Source: an uncultured Burkholderiales bacterium
GTDB lineage: Bacteria > Pseudomonadota > Gammaproteobacteria > Burkholderiales > Burkholderiaceae_D
Assembly: GCA_937872165.1 (NCBI GenBank)
Contig: CALMOR010000153.1
Span: 1,756-27,350, forward strand
DNA length: 25,595 bases
Reading direction: 5' to 3'
Shown here: piece after piece, positions 7,866 to 15,417 of the stretch
How positions within the stretch are numbered: position 1 is the first letter of the stretch
Layout of the letters: each line of letters starts with the position of its first letter
The notes under the pieces: generated by a model
Databases searched by the model: none
What the model was told of the DNA's origin: nothing
The model's input: only the letters and a program-made list of their open reading frames with translations
Translations under genes and position numbers: made by a program

Positions 7866-10800
7866 TCACTGCGCCAGCAGTGTCGCGGAGATCTTGCCGC
7901 CGCCGTTGCGACCGCTCGCGATCGTCAGGTGCGGCGTCACCGATCCGGCCGGCCACGTGAAGATGTGGACGTTGCCGTCGCCCAGGCTGGCGGACGCGTG
8001 GACGGACTGACCGTTGCCGTCGACGAGGCTGAACTGCATCGTCGCGCCGCCCGACGCGGTGACCTGCAGCCGGTAGGCCCTGCCGGCCTGCGGGCTTCCC
8101 CATAGCGACGAAGGCATGCTGCGGCCGCTGGCGTTGATCTGCACCGTGTATTGGCCGTTGTCGGGGAAAGTGACGGCCTGGTCCCAGGTGTTGAAGGTAC
8201 CTGCGGCCGGACCCTGCAGCACGTACCAGCCGCCGCGCATCGACAGCAGGTTGAGGTTGGTCTCCGGCGTGAACGGCACGCCGTTCGCATCGACCCAGCC
8301 CGACGTCGTCACGGCCTGACGCAGCGCCGCACGGATGATGTCGAGCTCGGACGCGATCTCCGGATCCCATCCGTTCGGCATCAGCTGGAAGCCAGAACCG
8401 ATCTCGACGTAGAAGACGTACGGCGTCCCGACGTTACCGTCGACCGCATAGGCGCCATAGGACTGCAGCGTGCGCACGATCTTCAACAGGCGCGGGTCCT
8501 TGATCTTCGAAAGGTCGAAGTCGGCCGGCAGCATCATCAGCGCGCCTTCGGGGATCGAACCGGTGTTGATGCTGGCTGCATACGCGTCGGCCGAGGTGGC
8601 CGGAAAGGCGTAGGTCGGGTTGGCCGACAACGCGTTCGCCGGCATCGACATCGCGAGGGCGTGCTTGTACGAGGGTTGCCCGTCGGCGAGTTCGAACGTG
8701 CGGATGATGCCGGCCATCGGCACGACCCCGGTCGCACGCGATCCCTGGAAGTACTGACCCGGGGTCCCGAAGCCGCGACCGTCGAGCGCGGTCCACGTGT
8801 ATTGCGTGGCCCGCCACTTGTTGCCGTCCTGCTTCAGCTGGTAGAACGAATGGATGCGGTTCGCGGCCACGTCGATGATGTCCGCATGTCCGTCGCCGCC
8901 GCTGGCCGGGACCAGATTGGCCGGCCAATGGGGGATGGTCAGCTGCGACACGTACTCCTCCGCATCGGCGACGTACAGGCCGGTCCCGTCGTTGGGACCG
9001 ACCACCGTCACCGCGGGATCGCTGCTGGACGCGGTGAAGGCACCGGTGGACAACGAGCCCTCGGCCACGGTCGGGTAGTAATACGACGAAGGGATCTGGA
9101 AGGTGCCGAGCGTGACCTGCGTGGGACGCGAGTTCCACAGCGACTGGTCGGAGAACGGCCGCTGCGGCGAGGCGACCTGGCCGGCTCCGGCGTTGACGGT
9201 CAGCGTCGCCACTGCGCTCTGCGTCGTGCCCGCGTTGTTGGTGATGGCGACCGTGAACCGTGCGCCGCTGTCGCTCAGCTGGGTCGCCGGCACCGAGTAG
9301 GAGGAGGCGGTCGCGTTGGTGATCGCGACGTTGTTGCGCGACCATTGGTAGAGCACCGTCGTCTCGCTCGAGATCGCCACGCTGAAGGTCGCCGGGCTGC
9401 CGCCGAAGACAGTGGCCGATCGCGGCTGCGTGGTGATCGAAGGCGGAGCGGCTGCGTGCGGACCCTGGTCGAGACCGCTCAGCACATACGCCGCCTTCGG
9501 CAGCCCCGGTGTCGGATCGCCGAACTGCGAGCGATTCGCCGTGTAGGTGCCGGGCTGCAGCAGGAAGGCCGCGTAGGTCGTGCCCGAACCGAAGAAGACC
9601 ACGCTCGGATAGGCGAGCGTGAACTGGGTGTTCTCGTCGGCGATCTTGCTGGCGCTGGCCGCGTCGAACTGGGGGATGCCGGTCGTGCCGATCACGTAGG
9701 CGGCCTTGTAGACGCCCGGAGCCGGATCGCCGAAGAGGTCGGAGTTCGCGTAGTAGGTGCCGGCCGCCAGCTGCTTCGACGTGAACGACGAGTTCGCTCC
9801 GTAGTAGACCTGGACCATCGTCGACAGATAGAACGGCGTCCCTTCGTCCGCGATCTTGTTGGCGGTCGCGGGGTTGAACGCCGTGATCAGCGACGGGTCC
9901 GCCACGTAGGCCGCCTTCGCCACGCCGGGGATCGGATCGCCGAGCAGCGACGTCGATGCCCAGTACGTTCCGGGCGCCAGTTGCCGCGACGTGAACGCGC
10001 CGTTGGCGCCGAAATACACGGTGCCCGCCGACGTCAACGTGAAGGCGATGCCCTCGTTGGCGATCTTCGTCGCGGTCGCGACGTTGAACGGCGCGATCGC
10101 CGACGTCCCGACGACATAGGCCGCCTTGGCCACGCCGGAAACGGGATCGCCGAAGAGCGAATTGCTCGCGTAGTAGGTCCCCGCGGCGAGGGCCTGCGAG
10201 TTGAACATCCCGTTCGCGCCGTAATAGACGGTGCCTGCGGCGGCGAGGGTGAATTGCGCGCCCTCGGACGCGATGCGGGTCGCCGTCGACACGTCGAAGG
10301 TCGCGATCGACGTGGTGCCGACGACGTACGCGGCCTTCCTGACGTACGGAATCGGATCGCCGAACACCGCGTTGCCGGCGGTATAGGTTCCGGCCGGCAA
10401 AAGGCGCGAGACGTAGGTGCCGTTCGCGCCGTAGTAGACGGTCCCGGCGGTCGTCAGCGTGAACGGCCGATCCTCGTCGGCGACCTTGATCGCGTGCCCC
10501 GCCTCGAACGGCGTGATCGCATCAGTGCCGACGACGTAGACCGCCTTGACGACGTACGGCAGCGGATCGCCGAGCAGCGCCGTGTTGGCCGTGTAGGTTC
10601 CCGCGGCGAGCTGGGTGGCGCGGAAGCTGCCGTTCGCGCCGAAGTACACGGTGGTGGACGCGGTCAGCGTGAAGTTCTGGTTCTCGTCGGCGATCTTGGT
10701 CGCGCCGTTGACGTCGAACGACGAGACGCTGCTGAGCTTGTCCTTCGCCACCTTGTCCGGGGTGTCCGATGTCGGGGCGGCCGATGCGGCCACGGCCGCG

Positions 10801-10946
10801 GCGGTCACCCTGCCGTCGTCGGAGGAACCGCCACCGCCGCCGCAGGCCGACAGCGCCATCGTAGAGGCGATGGCGAGGCCCGCCGACAGCGAACGGAGTC
10901 GAAGGAGGGAGGAGGGGGCGGACGGGCGTGCGAGGATCTGGCTCAA
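7866..10946 (-). CDS. Large secreted lipoprotein with six 70-residue repeats and an Ig-like domain
   Basis: A 1026-residue surface or periplasmic lipoprotein of unknown function. It has a signal peptide with lipobox LSAC (C35) followed by GGGGGSS, and a Ser/Ala-rich linker to about residue 74. Six tandem repeats of exactly 70 residues (75-494) have a core pattern like TVYYGANG-x-F...LAAGTY-x-A...FGDP...KAAYVVGT. An Ig-like domain lies at about 502-586, with a buried Trp in YQWSRNN. A region at about 597-905 begins SLWNSRPTQ and contains HWPANLVPASGGDGHAD and LQSYGAYAVDG. A final beta-rich segment (905-1026) could be a binding domain. From memory, the middle region resembles uncharacterised secreted proteins carrying a YGAYxVD motif. 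The start is TTG, with AGGTGA 4 nt upstream. No enzyme class can be assigned. Confidence 0.85.
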   Translation of the reverse strand: MSQILARPSAPSSLLRLRSLSAGLAIASTMALSACGGGGGSSDDGRVTAAAVAASAAPTSDTPDKVAKDKLSSVSSFDVNGATKIADENQNFTLTASTTVYFGANGSFRATQLAAGTYTANTALLGDPLPYVVKAVYVVGTDAITPFEAGHAIKVADEDRPFTLTTAGTVYYGANGTYVSRLLPAGTYTAGNAVFGDPIPYVRKAAYVVGTTSIATFDVSTATRIASEGAQFTLAAAGTVYYGANGMFNSQALAAGTYYASNSLFGDPVSGVAKAAYVVGTSAIAPFNVATATKIANEGIAFTLTSAGTVYFGANGAFTSRQLAPGTYWASTSLLGDPIPGVAKAAYVADPSLITAFNPATANKIADEGTPFYLSTMVQVYYGANSSFTSKQLAAGTYYANSDLFGDPAPGVYKAAYVIGTTGIPQFDAASASKIADENTQFTLAYPSVVFFGSGTTYAAFLLQPGTYTANRSQFGDPTPGLPKAAYVLSGLDQGPHAAAPPSITTQPRSATVFGGSPATFSVAISSETTVLYQWSRNNVAITNATASSYSVPATQLSDSGARFTVAITNNAGTTQSAVATLTVNAGAGQVASPQRPFSDQSLWNSRPTQVTLGTFQIPSSYYYPTVAEGSLSTGAFTASSSDPAVTVVGPNDGTGLYVADAEEYVSQLTIPHWPANLVPASGGDGHADIIDVAANRIHSFYQLKQDGNKWRATQYTWTALDGRGFGTPGQYFQGSRATGVVPMAGIIRTFELADGQPSYKHALAMSMPANALSANPTYAFPATSADAYAASINTGSIPEGALMMLPADFDLSKIKDPRLLKIVRTLQSYGAYAVDGNVGTPYVFYVEIGSGFQLMPNGWDPEIASELDIIRAALRQAVTTSGWVDANGVPFTPETNLNLLSMRGGWYVLQGPAAGTFNTWDQAVTFPDNGQYTVQINASGRSMPSSLWGSPQAGRAYRLQVTASGGATMQFSLVDGNGQSVHASASLGDGNVHIFTWPAGSVTPHLTIASGRNGGGKISATLLAQ
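9465..10724 (-). repeat. Six tandem 210-bp coding repeats
   Basis: The array encodes six 70-residue units with no insertions or deletions: 10515-10724, 10305-10514, 10095-10304, 9885-10094, 9675-9884 and 9465-9674. Each has an IA-D/S/N-E block, a V-Y/F-Y/F-G block, a P/AGTY block and an (F/L)GDP block at the same offset. Units 2-5 are most alike, while the first and last diverge more. The divergence between units suggests an old expansion held by selection on unit length. Confidence 0.9.
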
Positions 10947-10950
10947 GTGT

Positions 10951-10956
10951 TCACCT
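10951..10956 (-). promoter_or_regulatory. Ribosome binding site deciding the TTG start of the lipoprotein
   Basis: On the minus strand AGGTGA sits 4 nt before the TTG at 10946. The signal peptide and lipobox then fall at normal distances, which supports this unusual start codon. Confidence 0.55.
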
Positions 10957-11206
10957 GTTGGGTCAGTGCGCCGAGCGAGCCGGTCTGTACCGGAGCGCGC
11001 AGCTCTGCCGGCGCGGAGAAGGCGCCAACTACGGAGAAGGGATGTGGTCCACCGCCCGGACGATCAACGGTGTTCACTGTTCATCGACGTCCCGCTCCGA
11101 AAAAATAGAGCGTTTGGCGAAAAAAAGTTTTCTTTTTCAAAAGCTTGGACGTGACTGAGCAGCCACGGGAGCAAGGCGGGACGAACCGGGCGGTTCTCCT
11201 ACGGAA

Positions 11207-11267
11207 GGAGCGACTTCCCGCGCTCGCCTGTGGATGGCGGGCGGGAGCGACCCTTACGGGACTCGCC
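11207..11267. repeat. Two REP-like inverted repeats
   Basis: Two imperfect copies of GGAGCGAC...TCGCC lie at 11207-11228 and 11244-11267. Each can form GCGA/TCGC pairing, and the second has an inner CCC-TTAC-GGG stem. They resemble short palindromic intergenic repeats of proteobacteria, but a family can only be claimed if copies exist elsewhere in the genome. Confidence 0.3.
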
Positions 11268-11538
11268 GGAGAGGCCGGCGCTACGGCCTGCTGCAGCCGC
11301 TTCTTCGTGAACCGTCCGGCTACCGGCCGTCGATCCGAAGTCGTGTTGTCGGCGATGCACGCCGGGACGGCCCGAGAGCGGCGTGCCGGTGTGACGAGAC
11401 GATGAGGCCTATCGGGGTGTCGAGGGCCGACGCTCGTCGGTCGTCAGTAACCGGCGATCTCTCGGAGTTGCGGGTAATACCTAGGCTCGACGAAGCTTCG
11501 ACGCGCCGGCCGGGACCGGCGTCGAGTCGTCGCGGCCG

Positions 11539-13218
11539 TCAGAGCACATCCGCGGCGTGATCGGCGAGCCGCGAGCGTTCGCCCCGCTGCAACGTCACGT
11601 GCCCGCTGTGGGCCCAGCCCTTGAAGCGGTCGACGACATAGGTCAGCCCACTGGACCCTTCGGTCAGGTAGGGCGTGTCGATCTGCGCGATGTTCCCTAG
11701 GCAGAGCACCTTCGTTCCAGGGCCGGCGCGCGTGATCAGGGTCTTCATCTGCTTCGGCGTCAGATTCTGCGCTTCGTCGATGATGAGGAACTTGTTGATG
11801 AAGGTTCGCCCGCGCATGAAGTTGAGCGACTTGATCTTGATGCGGCTGCGGATCAGGTCCTGCGTCGCGGCACGGCCCCAGTCGCCGGCCGTGTCGTCGG
11901 TCTTGTTGAGGACGTCGAGGTTGTCGTCGAAGGCGCCCATCCACGGCGACATCTTCTCTTCCTCGGTGCCCGGCAGGAAGCCGATGTCCTCGCCGACAGG
12001 GACCGTGACGCGCGTCACGATGATCTCGGTGTAGGTCTTGCTCTCGAGCACCTGCGCCAGTCCGGCGGCGAGGGCGAGCAGCGTCTTGCCGGTGCCGGCC
12101 TGCCCGAGCAGGGTGACGAAGTCGCAGTCCGGATTCATCAGCAGGTTGAGCGCGAAGTTCTGTTCCCGGTTGCGCGCGGTGATGCCCCACACGCTGTTCT
12201 TCGCATGGGTGTAGTCGCGGAGCGTCTTCAGCACCGCGGTCTTGCCCTGGACTTCCTTTACCTGCGCATGCAGCGTCGCCCCGTCGCCCTCGTGATAGAC
12301 GAACTCGTTGACGATCAGGCTCGACACCAGCGGGCCGGACAGCCGGTACCACGTGGCGCCGTTCTGCTGCCAGCTCTCGACGCCCTTGCTGTGGGTGTCC
12401 CAGAAGTCGTCGGGGAGTTGCCGCACGCCGGCATAGAGGAGATCGGTGTCCTCGAGGACGTGGTCGTTGAAATAATCCTCGGCGAAGAGGCCCAGCGCGC
12501 GCGCCTTGATGCGCATGTTGATGTCTTTCGACACCAGGACGACCGGGCGCGCCGCGAAACGATCCTGCATCGCACGGACGACGCCGAGGATCTGGTTGTC
12601 GGCCTTGCCGGTCGGCAGCGCAGTGGGCAGTTCCTGCGCGATGGCTTGCGTCTGGAAGAACAGCCGTCCTCCCGCGTCCTTGTTGCCGAGCGCGGCGAGG
12701 GCGATGCCGTCCTCGATCTCGGCCTCGCCGGCGCTGCCGACGAGCGCATCGAGAGAGCGGCTCACCTGCCGCGCGTTGCGAGCGACTTCCGACATGCCCT
12801 TCTTGTGATCGTCGAGTTCCTCCAACGTCATCATCGGCAGATAGACGTCGTGTTCCTGGAAGCGGAACAGGGCCGACGGGTCGTGCATCAACACGTTGGT
12901 GTCGAGAACGAAGAGCTTGACGCCGTCGCCCAGCGACTTCGACCGGGGACGCGGTTCGAGCATCGTGACGACCGAAGGGGCCGGTGCCGCGCGACGCGGC
13001 TGGGCCGACGGGGTCGCCGGCACGTCGATCGTGCGGACCGCTTGCGCGGCGGGCGGATTCGCCTGCCCGGGGCCGGCGGGCGACGGTCGCGAGGCCGTAC
13101 GCGGCGACGGATCGGCGACGACCAGCGACTTGGGACGAGCGCGGTTCTTGTTCGTTTCTTCGATGGCTTGCGGCGACAGGAATACGGCGGGACGGGCAGG
13201 CAGTTTCGGCAGAGGCAT
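11539..13218 (-). CDS. PIN domain-PhoH family ATPase
   Basis: A 559-residue fusion of an N-terminal PIN ribonuclease domain and a C-terminal PhoH ATPase domain (PhoH2 type). PIN landmarks are D106 in FVLDTNVLMHDP, acidic LEELDDHKK at 132-140, and the second acidic cluster with D232 in LVSKDINMRIKA. The PhoH part has Walker A GQAGTGKT at 372-379 and Walker B FLIIDEAQNLTPKQMK at 477-492. Residues 1-98 are Pro/Ala-rich and probably disordered. Related PIN-PhoH proteins have reported RNA helicase and RNase activity; the cellular role in proteobacteria is unclear. The start is ATG 13218, without a good Shine-Dalgarno. The peroxiredoxin gene lies 275 nt upstream on the same strand. Confidence 0.93.
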   Translation of the reverse strand: MPLPKLPARPAVFLSPQAIEETNKNRARPKSLVVADPSPRTASRPSPAGPGQANPPAAQAVRTIDVPATPSAQPRRAAPAPSVVTMLEPRPRSKSLGDGVKLFVLDTNVLMHDPSALFRFQEHDVYLPMMTLEELDDHKKGMSEVARNARQVSRSLDALVGSAGEAEIEDGIALAALGNKDAGGRLFFQTQAIAQELPTALPTGKADNQILGVVRAMQDRFAARPVVLVSKDINMRIKARALGLFAEDYFNDHVLEDTDLLYAGVRQLPDDFWDTHSKGVESWQQNGATWYRLSGPLVSSLIVNEFVYHEGDGATLHAQVKEVQGKTAVLKTLRDYTHAKNSVWGITARNREQNFALNLLMNPDCDFVTLLGQAGTGKTLLALAAGLAQVLESKTYTEIIVTRVTVPVGEDIGFLPGTEEEKMSPWMGAFDDNLDVLNKTDDTAGDWGRAATQDLIRSRIKIKSLNFMRGRTFINKFLIIDEAQNLTPKQMKTLITRAGPGTKVLCLGNIAQIDTPYLTEGSSGLTYVVDRFKGWAHSGHVTLQRGERSRLADHAADVL

Positions 13219-13285
13219 CGGGCGTGGCCGGTGATGAAGGATTCGCTACTTGGCGCGGACTATTCCGCCCGCGCCGAAAATGACG

Positions 13286-13334
13286 AAGGCCGACGGCCGG
13301 TCGTGGAACGATCCACGGGCGGACGGTCGGCCTT
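13286..13334. terminator. Nested inverted repeat between the peroxiredoxin and phoH genes
   Basis: AAGGCCGAC (13286-13294) pairs with GTCGGCCTT (13326-13334), and inside it CGTGG/CCACG forms a second hairpin around AACGAT. On the minus strand it is followed by CGTCATTTTC. It probably ends transcription from the peroxiredoxin gene or separates it from phoH. The T-run is short, so Rho-independent action is uncertain. Confidence 0.4.
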
Positions 13335-13493
13335 GCGGTGGCGGCGTTTCAAAGGATTCTTGCGTGCTCGTGCTGCGACCGGGGTTCCGTTGCAACCGGT
13401 CTCCGTGGGTCGCCGGATGGACCGGAATGCCGAGGATGGTGGATCGCCGGCCCGCAAAAGGCAAGACCCGATGCACCGCGGTCGCGAGCGAGC

Positions 13494-13964
13494 CTACAGC
13501 GTCTGGACGACTGCGAGGACCTCGGCGACGTGGCCCGGTACCTTGACGCCGCGCCATTCCCTGACGAGGACGCCGTCCCGGCCGATCACGAACGTGCTGC
13601 GCTCGACGCCACGGACCTGTTTGCCGTACATGTTCTTCGTCTTCATGACGCCGAACAGCGTGCAGAGCGTCTCGTCCGGGTCCGAGACGAGCTCGAACGG
13701 GATTCCGAGCGCCTGCTTGAACTTCTCGTGCGACCTGATCGAATCGCGCGACACGCCCAGCACTACCGCATCGGCGGCGGCGAAAGCTGCGGTCGCATCG
13801 CCGAACTCCTGGGTCTCCACCGTGCAGCCCGGGGTGCTGTCCTTCGGGTAGAAATAGAGGACGACCGCCTTGCCCCGGCTGTCCTCCAGCCGGACGGTGC
13901 CGCCGGTGGACTCGCCCGAGAACGACGGCACCCTCGTTCCGACTTCGATCGGAGTCCCTGCCAT
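13494..13964 (-). CDS. bcp: Thioredoxin-dependent peroxiredoxin, Bcp/PrxQ type
   Basis: A 156-residue peroxiredoxin that reduces hydrogen peroxide and organic hydroperoxides. The peroxidatic cysteine is C47 in FYPKDSTPGCTVETQEF. The usual Bcp resolving cysteine five residues later is replaced by Gln (Q52). The only other cysteine is C101 in DETLCTLFGVMK. The enzyme may therefore work by a 1-Cys or an intermolecular or distant 2-Cys mechanism. The conserved block MYGKQVRGVERSTFVI is present. The ATG at 13964 is well supported by AAGGAG (13973-13978) at 8-nt spacing; the frame stays open further upstream, but that part is not homologous. It is divergent from the small exported protein gene at 14118. 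Confidence 0.95.
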   Translation of the reverse strand: MAGTPIEVGTRVPSFSGESTGGTVRLEDSRGKAVVLYFYPKDSTPGCTVETQEFGDATAAFAAADAVVLGVSRDSIRSHEKFKQALGIPFELVSDPDETLCTLFGVMKTKNMYGKQVRGVERSTFVIGRDGVLVREWRGVKVPGHVAEVLAVVQTL

Positions 13965-14117
13965 GTTCGCTTCTCCTTGGAGGAATGCGGCCTCCGTCCA
14001 TGCGAATGCCTTGTTACAAAAGATACCGCGGTGGAATCCCGTTGCGGGACCCTTTCGGGGATCGTGCGTTCCTATCTGGGCGTGCAGGTTCTGCACATCG
14101 AGCAAGGAGAACGAATC

Positions 14118-14429
14118 ATGATGAAGAAGATCGCGGTTGCACTGGTGGCCGCCGGAGGGCTGATGGTCGCCGCGGCGCCGGCGCACGCGGGTGGCCACGT
14201 CTCGCTGTCCCTCGGCGTCGGCCTGCCGGTCGGCGGTTATGTCGCTCCGCCCGCATATTACGGCCCACCCGCGGTCGCCTACAGCGCGCCGCCCGTGGTC
14301 TACGCCCCCGCCCCTTACTACGATGCCTACTACGGTCCGCGGTACTACGGACCGCGCTACTACGGCCCTCGCGTGGTGTATCGCCCTTACGGCCATGGCT
14401 GGAACGGTCGCGGCGACTGGCATCGCTGA
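14118..14429 (+). CDS. Small exported Tyr/Pro/Gly-rich protein
   Basis: A 103-residue protein with a clear Sec signal peptide (MMKKIAVALVAAGGLMVAAA, cleavage after A-H-A at about residue 24). The mature part is of low complexity, rich in Tyr, Pro and Gly, with three consecutive YYGPR-type units near residues 75-88 and a basic His/Trp-containing end (GHGWNGRGDWHR). Such short PxPV/YGPR-like exported proteins are common in betaproteobacteria and mostly uncharacterised; an envelope-associated role is a guess. The start is ATG 14118, immediately followed by a second ATG, with AAGGAG at 14104-14109. A strong terminator begins 26 nt after the stop, so it is monocistronic. Confidence 0.85.
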   Translation: MMKKIAVALVAAGGLMVAAAPAHAGGHVSLSLGVGLPVGGYVAPPAYYGPPAVAYSAPPVVYAPAPYYDAYYGPRYYGPRYYGPRVVYRPYGHGWNGRGDWHR

Positions 14430-14455
14430 GCGTTCCGCTCGTCGCCGTCACGAGA

Positions 14456-14482
14456 CCCGGTCTTCCGACCGGGGGTTTTTTT
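14456..14482 (+). terminator. Intrinsic terminator of the small exported protein gene
   Basis: CCCGGTC (14456-14462), loop TTCC and GACCGGG (14467-14473) are followed by GG and seven T residues (14476-14482). This is a textbook Rho-independent terminator for the plus-strand gene. The end of arnD lies 6 nt beyond it on the other strand, and the stem may also help stop arn operon transcription. Confidence 0.92.
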
Positions 14483-14487
14483 GCGGA

Positions 14488-15417
14488 TCAGGGCGACGCG
14501 CGATCACCGCTCACCATCAGCTCGCCGCTTCGGCCTGCGATCTCTCCCCATCGCCATCGCCGTGCCGGCACCGTCGCGAGATCGAGGCGGTCGAACGCCT
14601 CGCCCAGGGTGCCGAGCGCGAATCCCTGCTCCTTCCAGCCGACCAGGAGCCGTTCGAACGCGGGCCTGAGCTTCATACCGTCGAGTTCAGCGGGCAGCGT
14701 GAAGAGCTCGTCGTCGACGCCCTCGACCGTCCGGGCGAGCAGCAGGTCGGCGGCTGCGGACGCGTCGCGTCCGTCGATGCCGATCAGTTCGTCGAGCGTC
14801 GGCAGCGTCGAGGGGATCTGGATGCAGTCCAGGGCTCGGCCTCCGGCCACCGGCCTGAACGCGCCGCGATCGGCCTCGTCGTCGGCGACCCTGCCGTCGG
14901 ACGCGTAGCGCATCCCCCAGGTATCGAGCTGGCGCAGCGCGTCGTCGTTGATCTGCCAGCCCGCGGCACCGTGGGTGCTCGGCGCGTGCCCGAAGACGTC
15001 GACGAAGCGGTCGTGGGCGCGGGTCATCTGCCGCCATGTCCAGCGTGCCGAACGCCGGCGCACGTTGTCCTGCCACAGCGTGTGGTCCCACGTGTGGATG
15101 CCGGCCTCGTGTCCCCGTCCGGCCGTTTCGCGCATGACATCCGCGCCGCGGGCACCGATATCCGGCCCCGGCAGCAGCGTTCCGTACAGCAAGGTCCTGA
15201 TGCCGTAGTGCTCGACGACCGACGTGCGCTGCACCTTCGCGAAGAAGCCCGGGCGAAAGGCGCGCTTCAACGCGCGGCCGGTGTGGTCGCGACCGAGACT
15301 GAAGAGGAAGGTCGCCGAGATGCCGTGGCGCTCGAACAGATCGAGGAGCCGCGGTACTCCCTCGAGCGTCCCGCGCAGCGTGTCGACGTCGACCTTCAAC
15401 GTCAGGTGGCGGCTCAT
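14488..15417 (-). CDS. arnD: 4-deoxy-4-formamido-L-arabinose-phosphoundecaprenol deformylase
   Basis: A 309-residue NodB-fold polysaccharide deacetylase-like enzyme that removes the formyl group from undecaprenyl-phosphate-Ara4FN in the inner membrane. It matches ArnD by recall: the N-terminal LKVDVDTLRGTLEGVPRLL carries the metal-binding Asp pair (D10, D12), and GIHTWDH supplies H108 and H112 of the HxxxH motif. AAGWQINDDAL and QIPSTLPTLDELIG are further ArnD-like blocks. The ATG at 15417 overlaps the stop of the upstream acetyltransferase gene as ATGA, so translation is coupled. It is the last gene of the Ara4N operon. Confidence 0.93.
   Translation of the reverse strand: MSRHLTLKVDVDTLRGTLEGVPRLLDLFERHGISATFLFSLGRDHTGRALKRAFRPGFFAKVQRTSVVEHYGIRTLLYGTLLPGPDIGARGADVMRETAGRGHEAGIHTWDHTLWQDNVRRRSARWTWRQMTRAHDRFVDVFGHAPSTHGAAGWQINDDALRQLDTWGMRYASDGRVADDEADRGAFRPVAGGRALDCIQIPSTLPTLDELIGIDGRDASAAADLLLARTVEGVDDELFTLPAELDGMKLRPAFERLLVGWKEQGFALGTLGEAFDRLDLATVPARRWRWGEIAGRSGELMVSGDRASP

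Larger units (their letters stand above)
10947..11538. other. 592-bp gene-free region between the lipoprotein and phoH genes
   Basis: No convincing gene is seen; open frames here have Arg/Ala-rich shadow composition. The stretch 11098-11150 is strikingly AT-rich for this window (runs of A and T around AAAAAAAGTTTTCTTTTTC) and probably holds the lipoprotein promoter. Bases 11207-11290 carry short GC-rich inverted repeats with two GGAGCGAC copies. The end near phoH (11486-11526) has further GC-rich inverted repeats (CTCGACG/CGTCGAG and CGCCGG/CCGGCG) that could help end phoH transcription. Confidence 0.5.

Noticed and set aside
9465..10724. Tandem 210-bp repeats considered as a CRISPR or satellite array
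   Set aside because: The units are contiguous, diverged at the DNA level and in frame within a lipoprotein gene; there are no spacers.
8151..11108. Long plus-strand open frame (985 codons) opposite the lipoprotein gene
   Set aside because: It is Arg/Gly/Val-rich without any domain, while the minus strand encodes a signal peptide, lipobox and six regular repeats. It is an antisense shadow of GC-rich coding DNA.
11145..11405. Short plus-strand open frame of 86 codons in the long intergenic region
   Set aside because: No ribosome binding site, no recognisable domain, and composition like the other shadow frames.
10947..11538. Possible riboswitch or structured RNA upstream of the lipoprotein gene
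   Set aside because: I looked for cyclic-di-GMP, cobalamin and similar conserved cores and saw none; only generic GC-rich stems are present.
14456..14482. Terminator considered as the main arn operon terminator on the minus strand
   Set aside because: On the minus strand the stem is followed by TCTCG, not a T-run; the T-run is on the plus strand, so the small exported protein gene is its main user.
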